Shown here one piece after another: positions 41,427 to 47,560 of a stretch of DNA of 50,439 nt. The stretch lies in the IMG/VR virus record IMGVR_UViG_3300010388_000249, positions 1-50,439 of that record. One strand, 5' to 3'. How positions within the stretch are numbered: the stretch's first letter is position 1; each line of letters opens with the position of its first letter. This DNA comes from a virus. Below the pieces are notes generated by a model. It had not been told where the DNA came from. It was given only the letters and a program-made list of their open reading frames with translations, and searched no databases. The translations under genes were made by a program, and so were the position numbers.

Positions 41427-42835
41427 TAGACCGCGTAACGGTCGTTCATAATAGTTTGTAACATAATTGCTCTTGGAGTAAAGTCCTCCATATCAGCTGC
41501 AAGTATGCTTGTCATAATGCTTGGACTAAATCCACTTACTAATGCTGCACCTTTTTCATTGTACTTAACTGGCACATTGTCATGTGAGTTTAAGTTCCAA
41601 AATACAACTTGTGGTACTGTGTAGCCTGCTTCTTCATATTTACGATGAATCATTTGTATTGCCGAATCATCATGCTTAACACACGCATCAAATTGCATAT
41701 CAGACAATATTAAAAGTATCTGTGGCATTTCTTCTACAGGTACATTTCCTTTTACTGCAACATCTAGAATTTTTTCAAATGCTGCATTTAAGTTAGTACT
41801 CATGTGCCATTCACTGCGTGACATTTGATCATACTTTTGAACAACGTTACCTTTTAGCGTAATTAACTCTGGTGTAGTACTGAATGTTAAGAATGTATCT
41901 TTAAACTTACCAACATTTTTATCTGCTAAGTAAATACCTAAAGATAACGCAACGTCTAAGCATGTTACTGAAGTGCTTTTACCAGCTGGACAGCTCATAG
42001 AACCTGATACGTCAACTAATGCTAAAATGTTAGCATCTCCAACATAGTTAGGTAACGCGTCCCATTGTGCAATAATATGTTTTTGTTCAAGGTCAGTTGG
42101 TTTAGTCCAACCACCTAAACTCTTAACAATATCATATGGATAGATCGCACCTGCATTAACTTTAACAGTAGGATCATCACCTTTAACTAATTTAGCAATG
42201 TATTCGGCATATTTGTCAGTGTGACGAGCAAATGCTTTTTTGTAACGTGAAGACGCTACAGATGGAACATGGCTAAAGTTAATTTCATCCCATTTGTTAG
42301 CGCACATTTGTGTTTCAACTACTTTAGTAAGTGACACAAGTGTTTTGCGGTAACGTTTCGGAGACCAACCTAAGTAACTGCGTAACTGTACAGCAGTATC
42401 TCCTTTACGTGGAATCCATTTAGCAGCAAGTCCATTTTGATTTTCTAATGCTTGTTTAATTAAACCAAACGCATAGTCTTTTAAGTTTTGTGTTTTAAAC
42501 ACAAGTAAGTCATCGTAGCGACCAAGTTCAGGAACTTTATCTGCAAGTTTTTTAGCAGCATCTGGATCTGAGTTTTCAAGATGTAATAAGATATCTCTAA
42601 ACAGTTGACGTTCACCTGCACCGCCTCGTACATCGCGTACCCATGCTGCAATACGTAATGCAAGGTCTCTGTCTTCTACATAAGCAGCGACAAATTCAGG
42701 TGTAATGTTTTTGCCACGTGATGCGCCAATTTTAAAAAACAAATCAACTACAGCGTCTGATGTTGATTTACGTGCTTTCATATCGTTAGCGGTACGTGCT
42801 TCTTGATTTGCAATTGCTTCTACAAATGTACTCAT
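41426..42835 (-). CDS. DUF2828/Ro60-like protein with vWA domain
   Basis: 469 aa. The N-terminal two thirds are helical HEAT-like, with VRDVRGGAGERQLFRDILLH, WIPRKGD and YLGWSPKRYRKTL segments; the C-terminal third is a von Willebrand A fold with an intact MIDAS (LVDVSGSMS, and a later LSDMQFD). This fits the DUF2828 family, which shares the HEAT-plus-vWA plan of Ro60/TROVE RNA-binding proteins. In bacteria Ro proteins bind Y RNA and guide exonucleases in RNA decay. Promoter at 42899-42926, TGAGGAG before the ATG. Confidence 0.75.
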   Translation of the reverse strand: MSTFVEAIANQEARTANDMKARKSTSDAVVDLFFKIGASRGKNITPEFVAAYVEDRDLALRIAAWVRDVRGGAGERQLFRDILLHLENSDPDAAKKLADKVPELGRYDDLLVFKTQNLKDYAFGLIKQALENQNGLAAKWIPRKGDTAVQLRSYLGWSPKRYRKTLVSLTKVVETQMCANKWDEINFSHVPSVASSRYKKAFARHTDKYAEYIAKLVKGDDPTVKVNAGAIYPYDIVKSLGGWTKPTDLEQKHIIAQWDALPNYVGDANILALVDVSGSMSCPAGKSTSVTCLDVALSLGIYLADKNVGKFKDTFLTFSTTPELITLKGNVVQKYDQMSRSEWHMSTNLNAAFEKILDVAVKGNVPVEEMPQILLILSDMQFDACVKHDDSAIQMIHRKYEEAGYTVPQVVFWNLNSHDNVPVKYNEKGAALVSGFSPSIMTSILAADMEDFTPRAIMLQTIMNDRYAV

Positions 42836-42898
42836 GTGTGTTCTCCTCAGTTTATATTGTTGTGTGTGCTGTTAATAAACTTAATGTTTATGCTGTGT

Positions 42899-42926
42899 AT
42901 TATACACTAAAAAAAGTATTTGTCAA
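42899..42926 (-). promoter_or_regulatory. sigma70-type promoter for the Ro-like gene
   Basis: TTGACA (42926-42921), 16 bp, TATAAT (42904-42899). Confidence 0.75.
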
Positions 42927-42938
42927 CTATTTTTAGAG

Positions 42939-42966
42939 GTTAAAAAACCGCGTGTTAAGCGGTTTA
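42939..42966 (-). terminator. Intrinsic terminator after the 57-aa gene
   Basis: AAACCGC (42945-42951) pairs with GCGGTTT (42959-42965); on the minus strand the stem is followed by a run of T. The stem begins in the stop codon of the 42964 gene. Confidence 0.8.
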
Positions 42967-43137
42967 ATCGTCTTCTTCTTCAAACTCAAAGTTCCAACCT
43001 TCTGGCATGTTATCTCCAATGCGGTTAGCTTCTGCAAGTGTAATCTCACCTTTTACTAATTTTTGATGAGTAGTTGTAAAAATTTCTGCGAGTGTGTCGG
43101 GTTCAAGTGTAAAAAATACATCGTCATCTTCAGACAT
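42964..43137 (-). CDS. 57-aa acidic protein
   Basis: Starting at the ATG at 43137 (GAGG upstream) the peptide begins MSEDDDVFFTLEPDTLAEIF and ends EGWNFEFEEEDD; a longer open frame to 43212 crosses the structured RNA at 43169 and is unlikely. Highly acidic, no motif. It is followed by a strong terminator and preceded by about 300 bp of structured non-coding RNA. Confidence 0.6.
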   Translation of the reverse strand: MSEDDDVFFTLEPDTLAEIFTTTHQKLVKGEITLAEANRIGDNMPEGWNFEFEEEDD

Positions 43138-43168
43138 AAAATACCTCATTATATATGGAATGGAAAAC

Positions 43169-43329
43169 AGGATAGTGTGGGCGTTTAGTTGTTTAGTATT
43201 CTGGTCAAGCATTGCCCCTCGACCTCTATCCGCAGGTATCTGCTACGGAGCATATCTCACCTGATGAAGCTATGAGCATTTCATTATAAGCAAGTTACCT
43301 TGCGCTATTGGGTTTGCTGTATCTATCCT
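43169..43329 (-). ncRNA. Repeated RNA cassette, long copy
   Basis: Closing stem AGGATAG/CTATCCT (7 bp), then ATACAGCAAAC just inside and GTTT after the 3' strand, as in other cassettes. The 147-nt interior folds into at least four hairpins: GCAAG-GUAA-CUUGC (GNRA loop), CTCA/TGAG, CCGTAG/CTGCGG and GGTCGAG/CTTGACC. No tRNA halves were recognised. It lies in the leader of the 57-aa gene and fills most of a gene-free 300-bp stretch. Confidence 0.6.
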
Positions 43330-43340
43330 AAGTTGTTAAC

Positions 43341-43436
43341 GGTATAGTAGTTCTAACTTTTTTTATACTAAGTCTAGAGTCTTAGGGTCGACTGTGCAAC
43401 CACAGTCCTTTAAAAGTATGTTGCAGTATCTATACC
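43341..43436 (-). ncRNA. Repeated RNA cassette
   Basis: Closing stem GGTATAG/CTATACC, inside motif ATACTGCAAC, GTTA after the 3' strand. The interior has a perfect GACTGTG-GTTG-CACAGTC hairpin. It lies just past the parvulin stop. Confidence 0.55.
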
Positions 43437-43443
43437 AATCTTT

Positions 43444-43716
43444 TTAGCCAGTACGTTGGATAACGTGCCAACCAAATTGTGTTTGTACTGGTTCACTAAA
43501 GTTACCAATACCTAATCCAAATGCAGCGTCTTCAAATTCTTTAACCATTTGGCCACGACCAAATTGTCCTAAGTTGCCACCACTTTGTCCACTTGGACAT
43601 TTACTATGGGTTAGTGCTAAACCGTCAAAGTCTTTACCTTCAATAACTTCTTGATATAAACGTCTTGCTTCTTCTTCTGTTTCTACTAAAATATGTTTTG
43701 CTTGAATTGATGTCAT
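43444..43716 (-). CDS. Single-domain parvulin peptidyl-prolyl isomerase
   Basis: 90 aa, essentially a lone PpiC/parvulin domain: KHILVETEEEARRLYQEV, FDGLALTHSKCPSGQSGGNL, GQFGRGQMVKEFEDAAFGL and SEPVQTQFGWHVIQ are all family hallmarks. It catalyses cis-trans isomerisation of proline peptide bonds and may help fold the Pro-rich phage proteins. AGAGGA precedes the ATG. No signal peptide, so cytoplasmic. Confidence 0.93.
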   Translation of the reverse strand: MTSIQAKHILVETEEEARRLYQEVIEGKDFDGLALTHSKCPSGQSGGNLGQFGRGQMVKEFEDAAFGLGIGNFSEPVQTQFGWHVIQRTG

Positions 43717-43717
43717 A

Positions 43718-44080
43718 TTAATCCTCTTCGTAATGTGTATTAAATGTTGATTTGTGTGATGCAGCTGAATTGTTGTGTATTACAGTAGTACACATATTAG
43801 CCCAACTACCTACTTCAAATTCCCACCAGCGATGCTGTCTGCGTGGGGTACCGTCAATATTAAATGGAATTTCAATTGTAGTTGTATCAGGTAAATGTTT
43901 ATATGATGCATATGGAAATACAAAGTAATATGTTTTTTCAGTAACTGGTTCAGTTACTTCTACTCTCATGCCATCTGTTTTATTAGAAAAAGAACCTATT
44001 GCAGCACTACATGATGTGCCGTCCCAATGAATTCTTGCTGTTACTTTTTTATCAACACTTGGATCTTTGTGCAATTTCAT
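43718..44080 (-). CDS. Hypothetical protein
   Basis: 120 aa, Trp/Thr/His-rich, with ARIHWDGTSCSAAIGSFSN and RRQHRWWEFEVGSWANMCTT. Beta-predicted; no recognised domain. The start has a TATAGG-type ribosome binding site, and it is followed directly by the parvulin gene (2-bp gap), so the pair is likely one transcript. Confidence 0.5.
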   Translation of the reverse strand: MKLHKDPSVDKKVTARIHWDGTSCSAAIGSFSNKTDGMRVEVTEPVTEKTYYFVFPYASYKHLPDTTTIEIPFNIDGTPRRQHRWWEFEVGSWANMCTTVIHNNSAASHKSTFNTHYEED

Positions 44081-44105
44081 ATTATGCCTATATGTAATTA
44101 TTAAT

Positions 44106-44180
44106 TGGAGCGGAAGACGAGATTCGAACTCGCGACGTCTTGCTTGGAAGGCAAGAGCTCTACCACTGAGCTACTTCCGC
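44106..44180 (-). tRNA. tRNA-Gly(UCC)
   Basis: Acceptor GCGGAAG/CTTCCGC, D-arm TAGCTCAGTGGTAGAGC, anticodon loop CTTCCAA, T-arm with TTCGAAT, U73 and encoded CCA. Confidence 0.95.
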
Positions 44181-44193
44181 AGTTGATTTAAAC

Positions 44194-44247
44194 TGGATGC
44201 ATTTTAAGTTTCATAAAAAGAAAGTTTAAAGTTGCAGTTAGCATCCA
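44194..44247 (-). repeat. Repeated RNA cassette, empty copy
   Basis: Closing stem TGGATGC/GCATCCA, inside motif TAACTGCAAC, G after the 3' strand. The interior is an A/U-rich hairpin with TTTC/GAAA and a 7-nt loop. Confidence 0.6.
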
Positions 44248-44273
44248 AAATTGTTGTATGCGAACACTATAAC

Positions 44274-44324
44274 TGAATGCATTAAATTTCACCATTGAAA
44301 GTAATAAGTTGCTGTTAGCATTCA
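44274..44324 (-). repeat. Repeated RNA cassette, empty copy
   Basis: Closing stem TGAATGC/GCATTCA, inside motif TAACAGCAAC, GTTA after. Compared with its neighbour at 44194 the stem differs at a paired position (G-C versus A-U), a compensatory change. Confidence 0.6.
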
Positions 44325-44367
44325 AAATCTATAGTATTCGCGTACTATGTTGGGTTACATTTAGTAA

Positions 44368-44459
44368 TGTATTGTGTCAGGATAGAGAGATTCGAACTCC
44401 CGTCTCCGCGCCCCAAACGCGGTGCTAAACCAACCTCAGCTATACCCTGACACAATACA
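44368..44459 (-). repeat. 10-bp inverted repeat flanking tRNA-Pro
   Basis: TGTATTGTGT (44368-44377) and its exact complement (44450-44459) extend the tRNA acceptor stem by 10 bp, so the precursor can form a 17-bp terminal helix. Confidence 0.75.
44377..44449 (-). tRNA. tRNA-Pro(UGG)
   Basis: Acceptor CAGGGTA/TATCCTG, anticodon arm CCGCG-TTTGGGG-CGCGG, T-arm GGGAGTTCGAATCTCTC. No CCA is encoded, unlike most tRNAs here. Confidence 0.9.
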
Positions 44460-45038
44460 CTATTCTCCAAATTGTGTTTTTATATTTAATACATACGCAT
44501 CAACAATGTGTTGAATTTGATTTTTAAATCTACTATGCATATATTGATGATGAGTGGGACATAAAGGAACTAAATTTGATATTGTATTATCATAATGATT
44601 TTCGTTATAATGATGTACTGCTACAATATTTGATTCTTTACATACTATACATTCTTTAACATGATAATGCCAGCAAATTGTTGCGTATTGTGTGTACCTT
44701 TCCGGTTTGTTCCGTAACTCTTTAAAATGCTTATTAGAGCAACTATGAGAACATGTACCTTTACTATTTTTGTAATTTTTAATTGGCGCGTTACAAACAC
44801 AACATTTTTTTATATTAGTTGGATTTAAATAACATGCTAATTCATGTCTTTTATGATTACTAATTATATATTCTTTATTGCAATGTTGACATGCTACGTT
44901 ATACAACCTTTCAGCAAACGCATTTGGATTTGTAGTATGTGCATAGTGCCAATGTGCAGTAAATGCTTTTAAACTTTTGTAAGTCCTATTATTCTTTGGA
45001 CTTGTATATGATCCGTCACTATTTTTGTATTGTTCCAT
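44460..45038 (-). CDS. HNH endonuclease with zinc fingers
   Basis: 192 aa. Several Cys/His knuckles (CQHCNKEY..., CCVCNAPI, CSHSC) precede a classical HNH: ECIVCKE, AVHHYNENHYDN, SNLVPLCPTHHQYMH, with catalytic HH and the Asn/His of the third motif. Such genes are mobile, often homing, endonucleases. It sits between tRNA-Pro and tRNA-Ser with its own sigma70 promoter (45071-45098) but lacks a good Shine-Dalgarno, consistent with insertion into the tRNA cluster. Confidence 0.85.
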   Translation of the reverse strand: MEQYKNSDGSYTSPKNNRTYKSLKAFTAHWHYAHTTNPNAFAERLYNVACQHCNKEYIISNHKRHELACYLNPTNIKKCCVCNAPIKNYKNSKGTCSHSCSNKHFKELRNKPERYTQYATICWHYHVKECIVCKESNIVAVHHYNENHYDNTISNLVPLCPTHHQYMHSRFKNQIQHIVDAYVLNIKTQFGE

Positions 45039-45070
45039 AATCTTTAAACTATTGTTTAACTAATGCGTGT

Positions 45071-45098
45071 ATTATACATTGTTTTATGTATTTGTCAA
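45071..45098 (-). promoter_or_regulatory. sigma70-type promoter
   Basis: TTGACA (45098-45093), 16 bp, TATAAT (45076-45071), ahead of the HNH gene and the tRNA-Pro to tRNA-Gly segment. Confidence 0.7.
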
Positions 45099-45120
45099 GC
45101 AGTAATTAAACTATTTTATT

Positions 45121-45210
45121 TGGCGGAAGCGGAGAGATTCGAACTCTCGGACCCCTTGCAGGATCGGCAGTTTTCAAGACTGCTGCATTTAACCACTCTG
45201 CCACACTTCC
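45121..45210 (-). tRNA. tRNA-Ser(UGA)
   Basis: Class II tRNA, acceptor GGAAGTG/CGCTTCC, loop CTTGAAA, long variable arm, G73, encoded CCA. Confidence 0.95.
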
Positions 45211-45215
45211 TATTT

Positions 45216-45303
45216 TGGCGAAGAATATAAGATTCGAACTTATGATACGTTTCCGTATGCTCCCTTAGCAGGGGAGTGCTTTCGACCACTCAGCCAATTC
45301 TTC
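45216..45303 (-). tRNA. tRNA-Ser(GCU)
   Basis: Class II tRNA, acceptor GAAGAAT/ATTCTTC, anticodon arm CTCCC-CTGCTAA-GGGAG, variable stem ATACG/CGTAT, G73, encoded CCA. Confidence 0.95.
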
Positions 45304-45310
45304 TAATATA

Positions 45311-45386
45311 TGGAGCCACTGAAAGGAATTGAACCCTCAACCTACGCATTACAAGTGCGTTGCTCTACCAATTGAGCTACAGTGGC
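45311..45386 (-). tRNA. tRNA-Thr(UGU)
   Basis: Acceptor GCCACTG/CAGTGGC, anticodon arm ACGCA-CTTGTAA-TGCGT, U73, encoded CCA. Confidence 0.95.
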
Positions 45387-45390
45387 AATA

Positions 45391-45452
45391 ACTATTATTA
45401 AAGCACTTTTTATTTAGTGCTTTAGTAATAGCTATCATGTAAAAATGATAAC
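45391..45452. repeat. Two adjacent A/T-rich hairpins
   Basis: A near-perfect 16-bp inverted repeat around AAAGCACT/AGTGCTTT, followed by TATCAT/ATGATA. They separate tRNA-Thr from the GTPase-centre-like RNA and could act as terminator or processing signals. Confidence 0.55.
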
Positions 45453-45457
45453 TATTT

Positions 45458-45766
45458 GTTTAGTGGTGTGCTATTACGCTAAAGACCTGTCTTCTACATC
45501 CTAATTAACTCTCGGTTACGTTAGCTTTAACTATTAGGAAAAACATAACTAACGCACAGGATTTACCTTCCCGCGTCCGTTTAATATAGCAATCACTTTA
45601 GACTCGTAACAGCCATTAAGGCATATTGCCGGACTCTATATTAACGCAGTTCGCATGCCCCTACAGGTTGCTTTTACACACTGCCGTAAGGTTAAGCTCC
45701 ACTTTAGCAAAGTTTGAGGGTCACTCTTTAAATGATGGCTGCCTTTAAGCCGACATCCCAATAAAC
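45458..45766 (-). ncRNA. Structured RNA containing a 23S rRNA GTPase-associated-centre mimic
   Basis: The 34 nt at 45758-45725 read GGATGTCGGCTTAAAGGCAG then CCATCATTTAAAGA, matching E. coli 23S 1055-1088 at 31 of 34 positions by eye. After a 244-nt insert, AGCGTAATAGC (45480-45470) matches the H44 segment exactly, and GTTTATTGG/CCACTAAAC close the domain (8 of 9 pairs). The insert is itself paired at its ends (GACC/GGTC) and contains a 9-bp TTAATATAG stem and several hairpins. It starts 5 nt after tRNA-Asn, so it is co-transcribed. In ribosomes this domain binds L11 and translational GTPases; a decoy or scaffold role is inferred. GOLLD/ROOL-type phage RNAs are the alternative class to test. 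Confidence 0.75.
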
Positions 45767-45771
45767 TTGTT

Positions 45772-45846
45772 TGGCTCCCTAAGATGGGCTCGAACCACCG
45801 ACCGGGCGATTAACAGTCGCCTGCTCTACCACTGAGCTATTAGGGA
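45772..45846 (-). tRNA. tRNA-Asn(GUU)
   Basis: Acceptor TCCCTAA/TTAGGGA, anticodon loop CTGTTAA, G73, encoded CCA. Confidence 0.95.
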
Positions 45847-45855
45847 ATAAAATCT

Positions 45856-45902
45856 TTTAGGATAATAATTTAACGTGCGGAACTTTTATAAAGCATCCTA
45901 AA
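45856..45902 (-). repeat. Hairpin between tRNA-Asn and tRNA-Glu
   Basis: TTTAGGAT/ATCCTAAA 8-bp stem with a 31-nt loop. It resembles the closing stems of the cassettes but lacks the ACAGCA motif. Confidence 0.45.
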
Positions 45903-45920
45903 CCACACAAACATACTAAT

Positions 45921-45995
45921 TGGCGTCGCTACGGAGAATTGAACTCCGGTTGCAAGGATGAAAACCTTGTGTCCTAACCACTAGACGATAGCGAC
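45921..45995 (-). tRNA. tRNA-Glu(UUC)
   Basis: Acceptor GTCGCTA/TAGCGAC, anticodon arm CAAGG-TTTTCAT-CCTTG, G73, encoded CCA. Confidence 0.95.
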
Positions 45996-46011
45996 TATTT
46001 AACTCTTCCTG

Positions 46012-46152
46012 TTAACAGTAACCAACAAATGTTAAAAACTTTCTAAACATATTCATAGCCTTATACTGTTTAATATGTTTATCAATATATGCTCTAGCTT
46101 CAGCAGCTGGCATGTTACCTACATCAATGTAATATATTGTTTTAACTGTCAT
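46012..46152 (-). CDS. 46-aa protein inside the tRNA cluster
   Basis: MTVKTIYYIDVGNMPAAEAR then a basic helical tail ending FVGYC. The YYIDVGNMPxxxA start resembles small proteins of T4-like marine phages. GAGAG lies upstream of the ATG (46150-46152). It sits between tRNA-Glu and tRNA-Gln; function unknown. Confidence 0.6.
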   Translation of the reverse strand: MTVKTIYYIDVGNMPAAEARAYIDKHIKQYKAMNMFRKFLTFVGYC

Positions 46153-46172
46153 GTTGTTCTCTCATTATTATT

Positions 46173-46246
46173 TGGCAGTCCCTACAGGATTCGAACCTAT
46201 ACTAGCAGAATCAAAATCTGCTGTGCTAACCATTACACCAAGGAAC
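46173..46246 (-). tRNA. tRNA-Gln(UUG)
   Basis: Anticodon arm GCAGA-TTTTGAT-TCTGC, T-arm with TTCGAAT, G73, encoded CCA. The acceptor (GTTCCTT/AGGGACT) has one mismatch and two G-U pairs. Confidence 0.88.
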
Positions 46247-46252
46247 ACTAAT

Positions 46253-46339
46253 TGGTGGTTGCTGTTAGATTTGAACTAACGTAGCCATTACGGCAACAGA
46301 TTTACAGTCTGTCGGTTTTAACCCCTCACCCAAACAACC
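46253..46339 (-). tRNA. tRNA-Tyr(GUA)
   Basis: Class II tRNA, acceptor GGTTGTT/AGCAACC, anticodon arm CAGA-CTGTAAA-TCTG, variable stem, A73, encoded CCA. Confidence 0.95.
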
Positions 46340-46350
46340 ATGTTTTTTAC

Positions 46351-46584
46351 TTATACAATTTCTGCATCATTGCTAGTAGATGTGACTAAATCTAATACAC
46401 CTAATTTTCTAGCACGTTTTTCTAAAATTACAATTCTATTACGAATTTTATTTTTATCACGTCCACGACCTGCTTTTTCAAGTGCTAATTTAGTTTGTGC
46501 TAAGTTTAACAATTTAAGTCTTGGTCTACCGTTACGTGTTAATTTTGGATCAGCAGTTCTATTTGCTTTACTAACGTTTGCCAT
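46351..46584 (-). CDS. Basic hypothetical phage protein
   Basis: 77 aa, Lys/Arg-rich and helical: ANRTADPKLTRNGRPRLKLL, then LALEKAGRGRDKNKIRNRIV. The composition suggests nucleic-acid binding. AAGGAA is before the ATG and a sigma70 promoter is at 46616-46643; the downstream tRNAs (Tyr, Gln, Glu, Asn) may be in the same transcript. No named family. Confidence 0.55.
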   Translation of the reverse strand: MANVSKANRTADPKLTRNGRPRLKLLNLAQTKLALEKAGRGRDKNKIRNRIVILEKRARKLGVLDLVTSTSNDAEIV

Positions 46585-46615
46585 TTGTTATTCCTTTGTT
46601 ATTTAATAAGCGTTT

Positions 46616-46643
46616 ATTATACATGTTTAAAACGTATTGTCAA
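46616..46643 (-). promoter_or_regulatory. sigma70-type promoter
   Basis: TTGACA (46643-46638), 16 bp, TATAAT (46621-46616), overlapping the stop of the upstream 61-aa gene. Confidence 0.75.
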
Positions 46644-46825
46644 CTTTTATTTTTTAATTCTGCAGCTAACTCATCTATCTCAATAAATGCATGATTTCTA
46701 TGTGAGTTTGATATAACTTCTTCTTTTTTAGGTTCTTCTTTTTTACCAAAAATTCTATCCCAGTTGTCATCAAACTGAGATTTGCTAACACCTAATGGTC
46801 TTGCTCTACTACCTTTGCCTGCCAT
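46640..46825 (-). CDS. 61-aa phage protein, unknown
   Basis: MAGKGSRARPLGVSKSQFDD, then NWDRIFGKKEEPKKEE: a small family I associate with T4-like marine phages (MAGKGSxxRP..xxxF..NWD.IF). Charged C-terminus. GGAG before the ATG. Function unknown. Confidence 0.6.
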   Translation of the reverse strand: MAGKGSRARPLGVSKSQFDDNWDRIFGKKEEPKKEEVISNSHRNHAFIEIDELAAELKNKS

Positions 46826-46853
46826 ATTAATCTCCTACTGTTATATTAGAACA

Positions 46854-46934
46854 CACTACAATTAACGGAGTCGAACCGTTTACTAAATTGCGATTTAGTA
46901 GTGAACCGCACTACGCTGATCAGACGCTGTAATA
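46854..46934 (-). ncRNA. tRNA-like RNA with hairpin in place of the anticodon arm
   Basis: Acceptor-like TATTACA/TGTAGTG (7 pairs, two G-U), D-arm-like GCGT/GTGC, and a perfect T-arm AACGG-TTCGACT-CCGTT. The anticodon arm is replaced by TACTAAAT/ATTTAGTA with a CGCA loop, so no 7-nt anticodon loop exists. Three extra bases lie between T-arm and acceptor. An outer 8-bp inverted repeat (46841-46848, 46940-46947) encloses it. Confidence 0.5.
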
Positions 46935-46957
46935 TGTTTTAATATAACAATTTTAAC

Positions 46958-47016
46958 AGGATAGAATTTACGTGCCAGATTAAGAGTCTGATGTAAAAGT
47001 TTGCTGTTACTATCCT
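46958..47016 (-). repeat. Repeated RNA cassette with Lys-like hairpin
   Basis: Closing stem AGGATAG/CTATCCT, inside TAACAGCAAAC, GTTA after. The interior pairs TTTAC/GTAAA and ends in CAGA-CTCTTAA-TCTG, which looks like a tRNA-Lys(CUU) anticodon arm but has no D- or T-arm. Confidence 0.6.
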
Positions 47017-47022
47017 AAAACT

Positions 47023-47268
47023 TTAAGTCCATTTTAACAATGCAATCGTTGCTTGTCTTGGATCTTTAAATTGAAAAACTATTTCATTAAACGGTTTAGA
47101 GCTATTTCTCTCACCTATAGAAAGGTAAGGTTTACGACGACAGTGATATTTATAATCAACTTCGTGTACTAAGTTGCGATCCTTGCACCATTTTGAAATT
47201 TCATAAGCTCTTGTTACATCCCCTGTAAATATAGCATATCCTTCTTTAGTTGCGTATTCGATATTCAT
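47023..47268 (-). CDS. Hypothetical protein
   Basis: 81 aa from the ATG at 47268 (AAGGTGA upstream); an in-frame GTG at 47274 is less likely. Sequence features GYAIFTGDVTRAYEISKWCK and SSKPFNEIVFQFKDPRQATI; mixed alpha/beta, no known family. It separates the RNA cassettes at 46958 and 47286. Confidence 0.55.
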   Translation of the reverse strand: MNIEYATKEGYAIFTGDVTRAYEISKWCKDRNLVHEVDYKYHCRRKPYLSIGERNSSKPFNEIVFQFKDPRQATIALLKWT

Positions 47269-47285
47269 AATCACCTTTGTTTATC

Positions 47286-47411
47286 AGAATGCATTTATAT
47301 TTTATTAGCGCGTCTACTCTTTCGCCAAATGCAACTAGTGCATTGTAGGACTTGCACCTACACGTCCTAAGGACACCAAATCCCATTAAAATTGTATGCA
47401 GTTAGCATTCT
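47286..47411 (-). tRNA. Circularly permuted tRNA-Leu-like gene in an RNA cassette
   Basis: Cassette stem AGAATGC/GCATTCT, inside TAACTGCATAC. Read 5' to 3' on the minus strand, a class II variable stem (GTCC/GGAC), T-arm GTAGG-TGCAAGT-CCTAC and 3' acceptor strand AATGCAC come first; then TAG; then 5' acceptor TTGCATT and a Leu-type D-arm (TGGCGAAAGAGTAGACGCGC). Acceptor strands pair at 6 of 7 positions. The anticodon loop is at the cassette ends, so the anticodon is not settled. Confidence 0.65.
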
Positions 47412-47429
47412 AAAACTTTGTTGTATAGC

Positions 47430-47546
47430 AGGATCCGTTTAATATACGCGCTCTAACCGTTAAGCTAACTGCTAAAAATAGCAGTGTAGGATTCGAACCT
47501 ACATCACGTGCGCCGAATGCAAATTATTGTATGCTGTTTAGATCCT
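47430..47546 (-). tRNA. Circularly permuted tRNA in an RNA cassette
   Basis: Cassette stem AGGATC/GATCCT, inside TAAACAGCATAC. The 3' half has T-arm GTAGG-TTCGAAT-CCTAC and acceptor ACTGCTA; a TTTT linker follows; the 5' half starts TAGCAGT and has D-arm TAGCTTAACGGTTAGAGC. The acceptor strands pair at all 7 positions. The anticodon stem would be CGTAT/GCACG; the loop could be ATTCGGC (Arg UCG) or ATTAAAC (UAA) depending on the joint. Confidence 0.75.
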
Positions 47547-47560
47547 AAAACTTTTAAAAC

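Noticed and set aside
43138-43443. Group I intron, RNase P RNA or tmRNA
   Set aside because: None of the conserved core elements (P/Q/R/S, RNase P signatures or a tag reading frame) could be found; the cassette motif explains the ends better.
47430-47546. Two broken ordinary tRNAs side by side
   Set aside because: Independent fragments would not show full 7-bp acceptor complementarity across a 4-nt linker, and the same arrangement recurs at 47987-48096 and nearly at 47286-47411.
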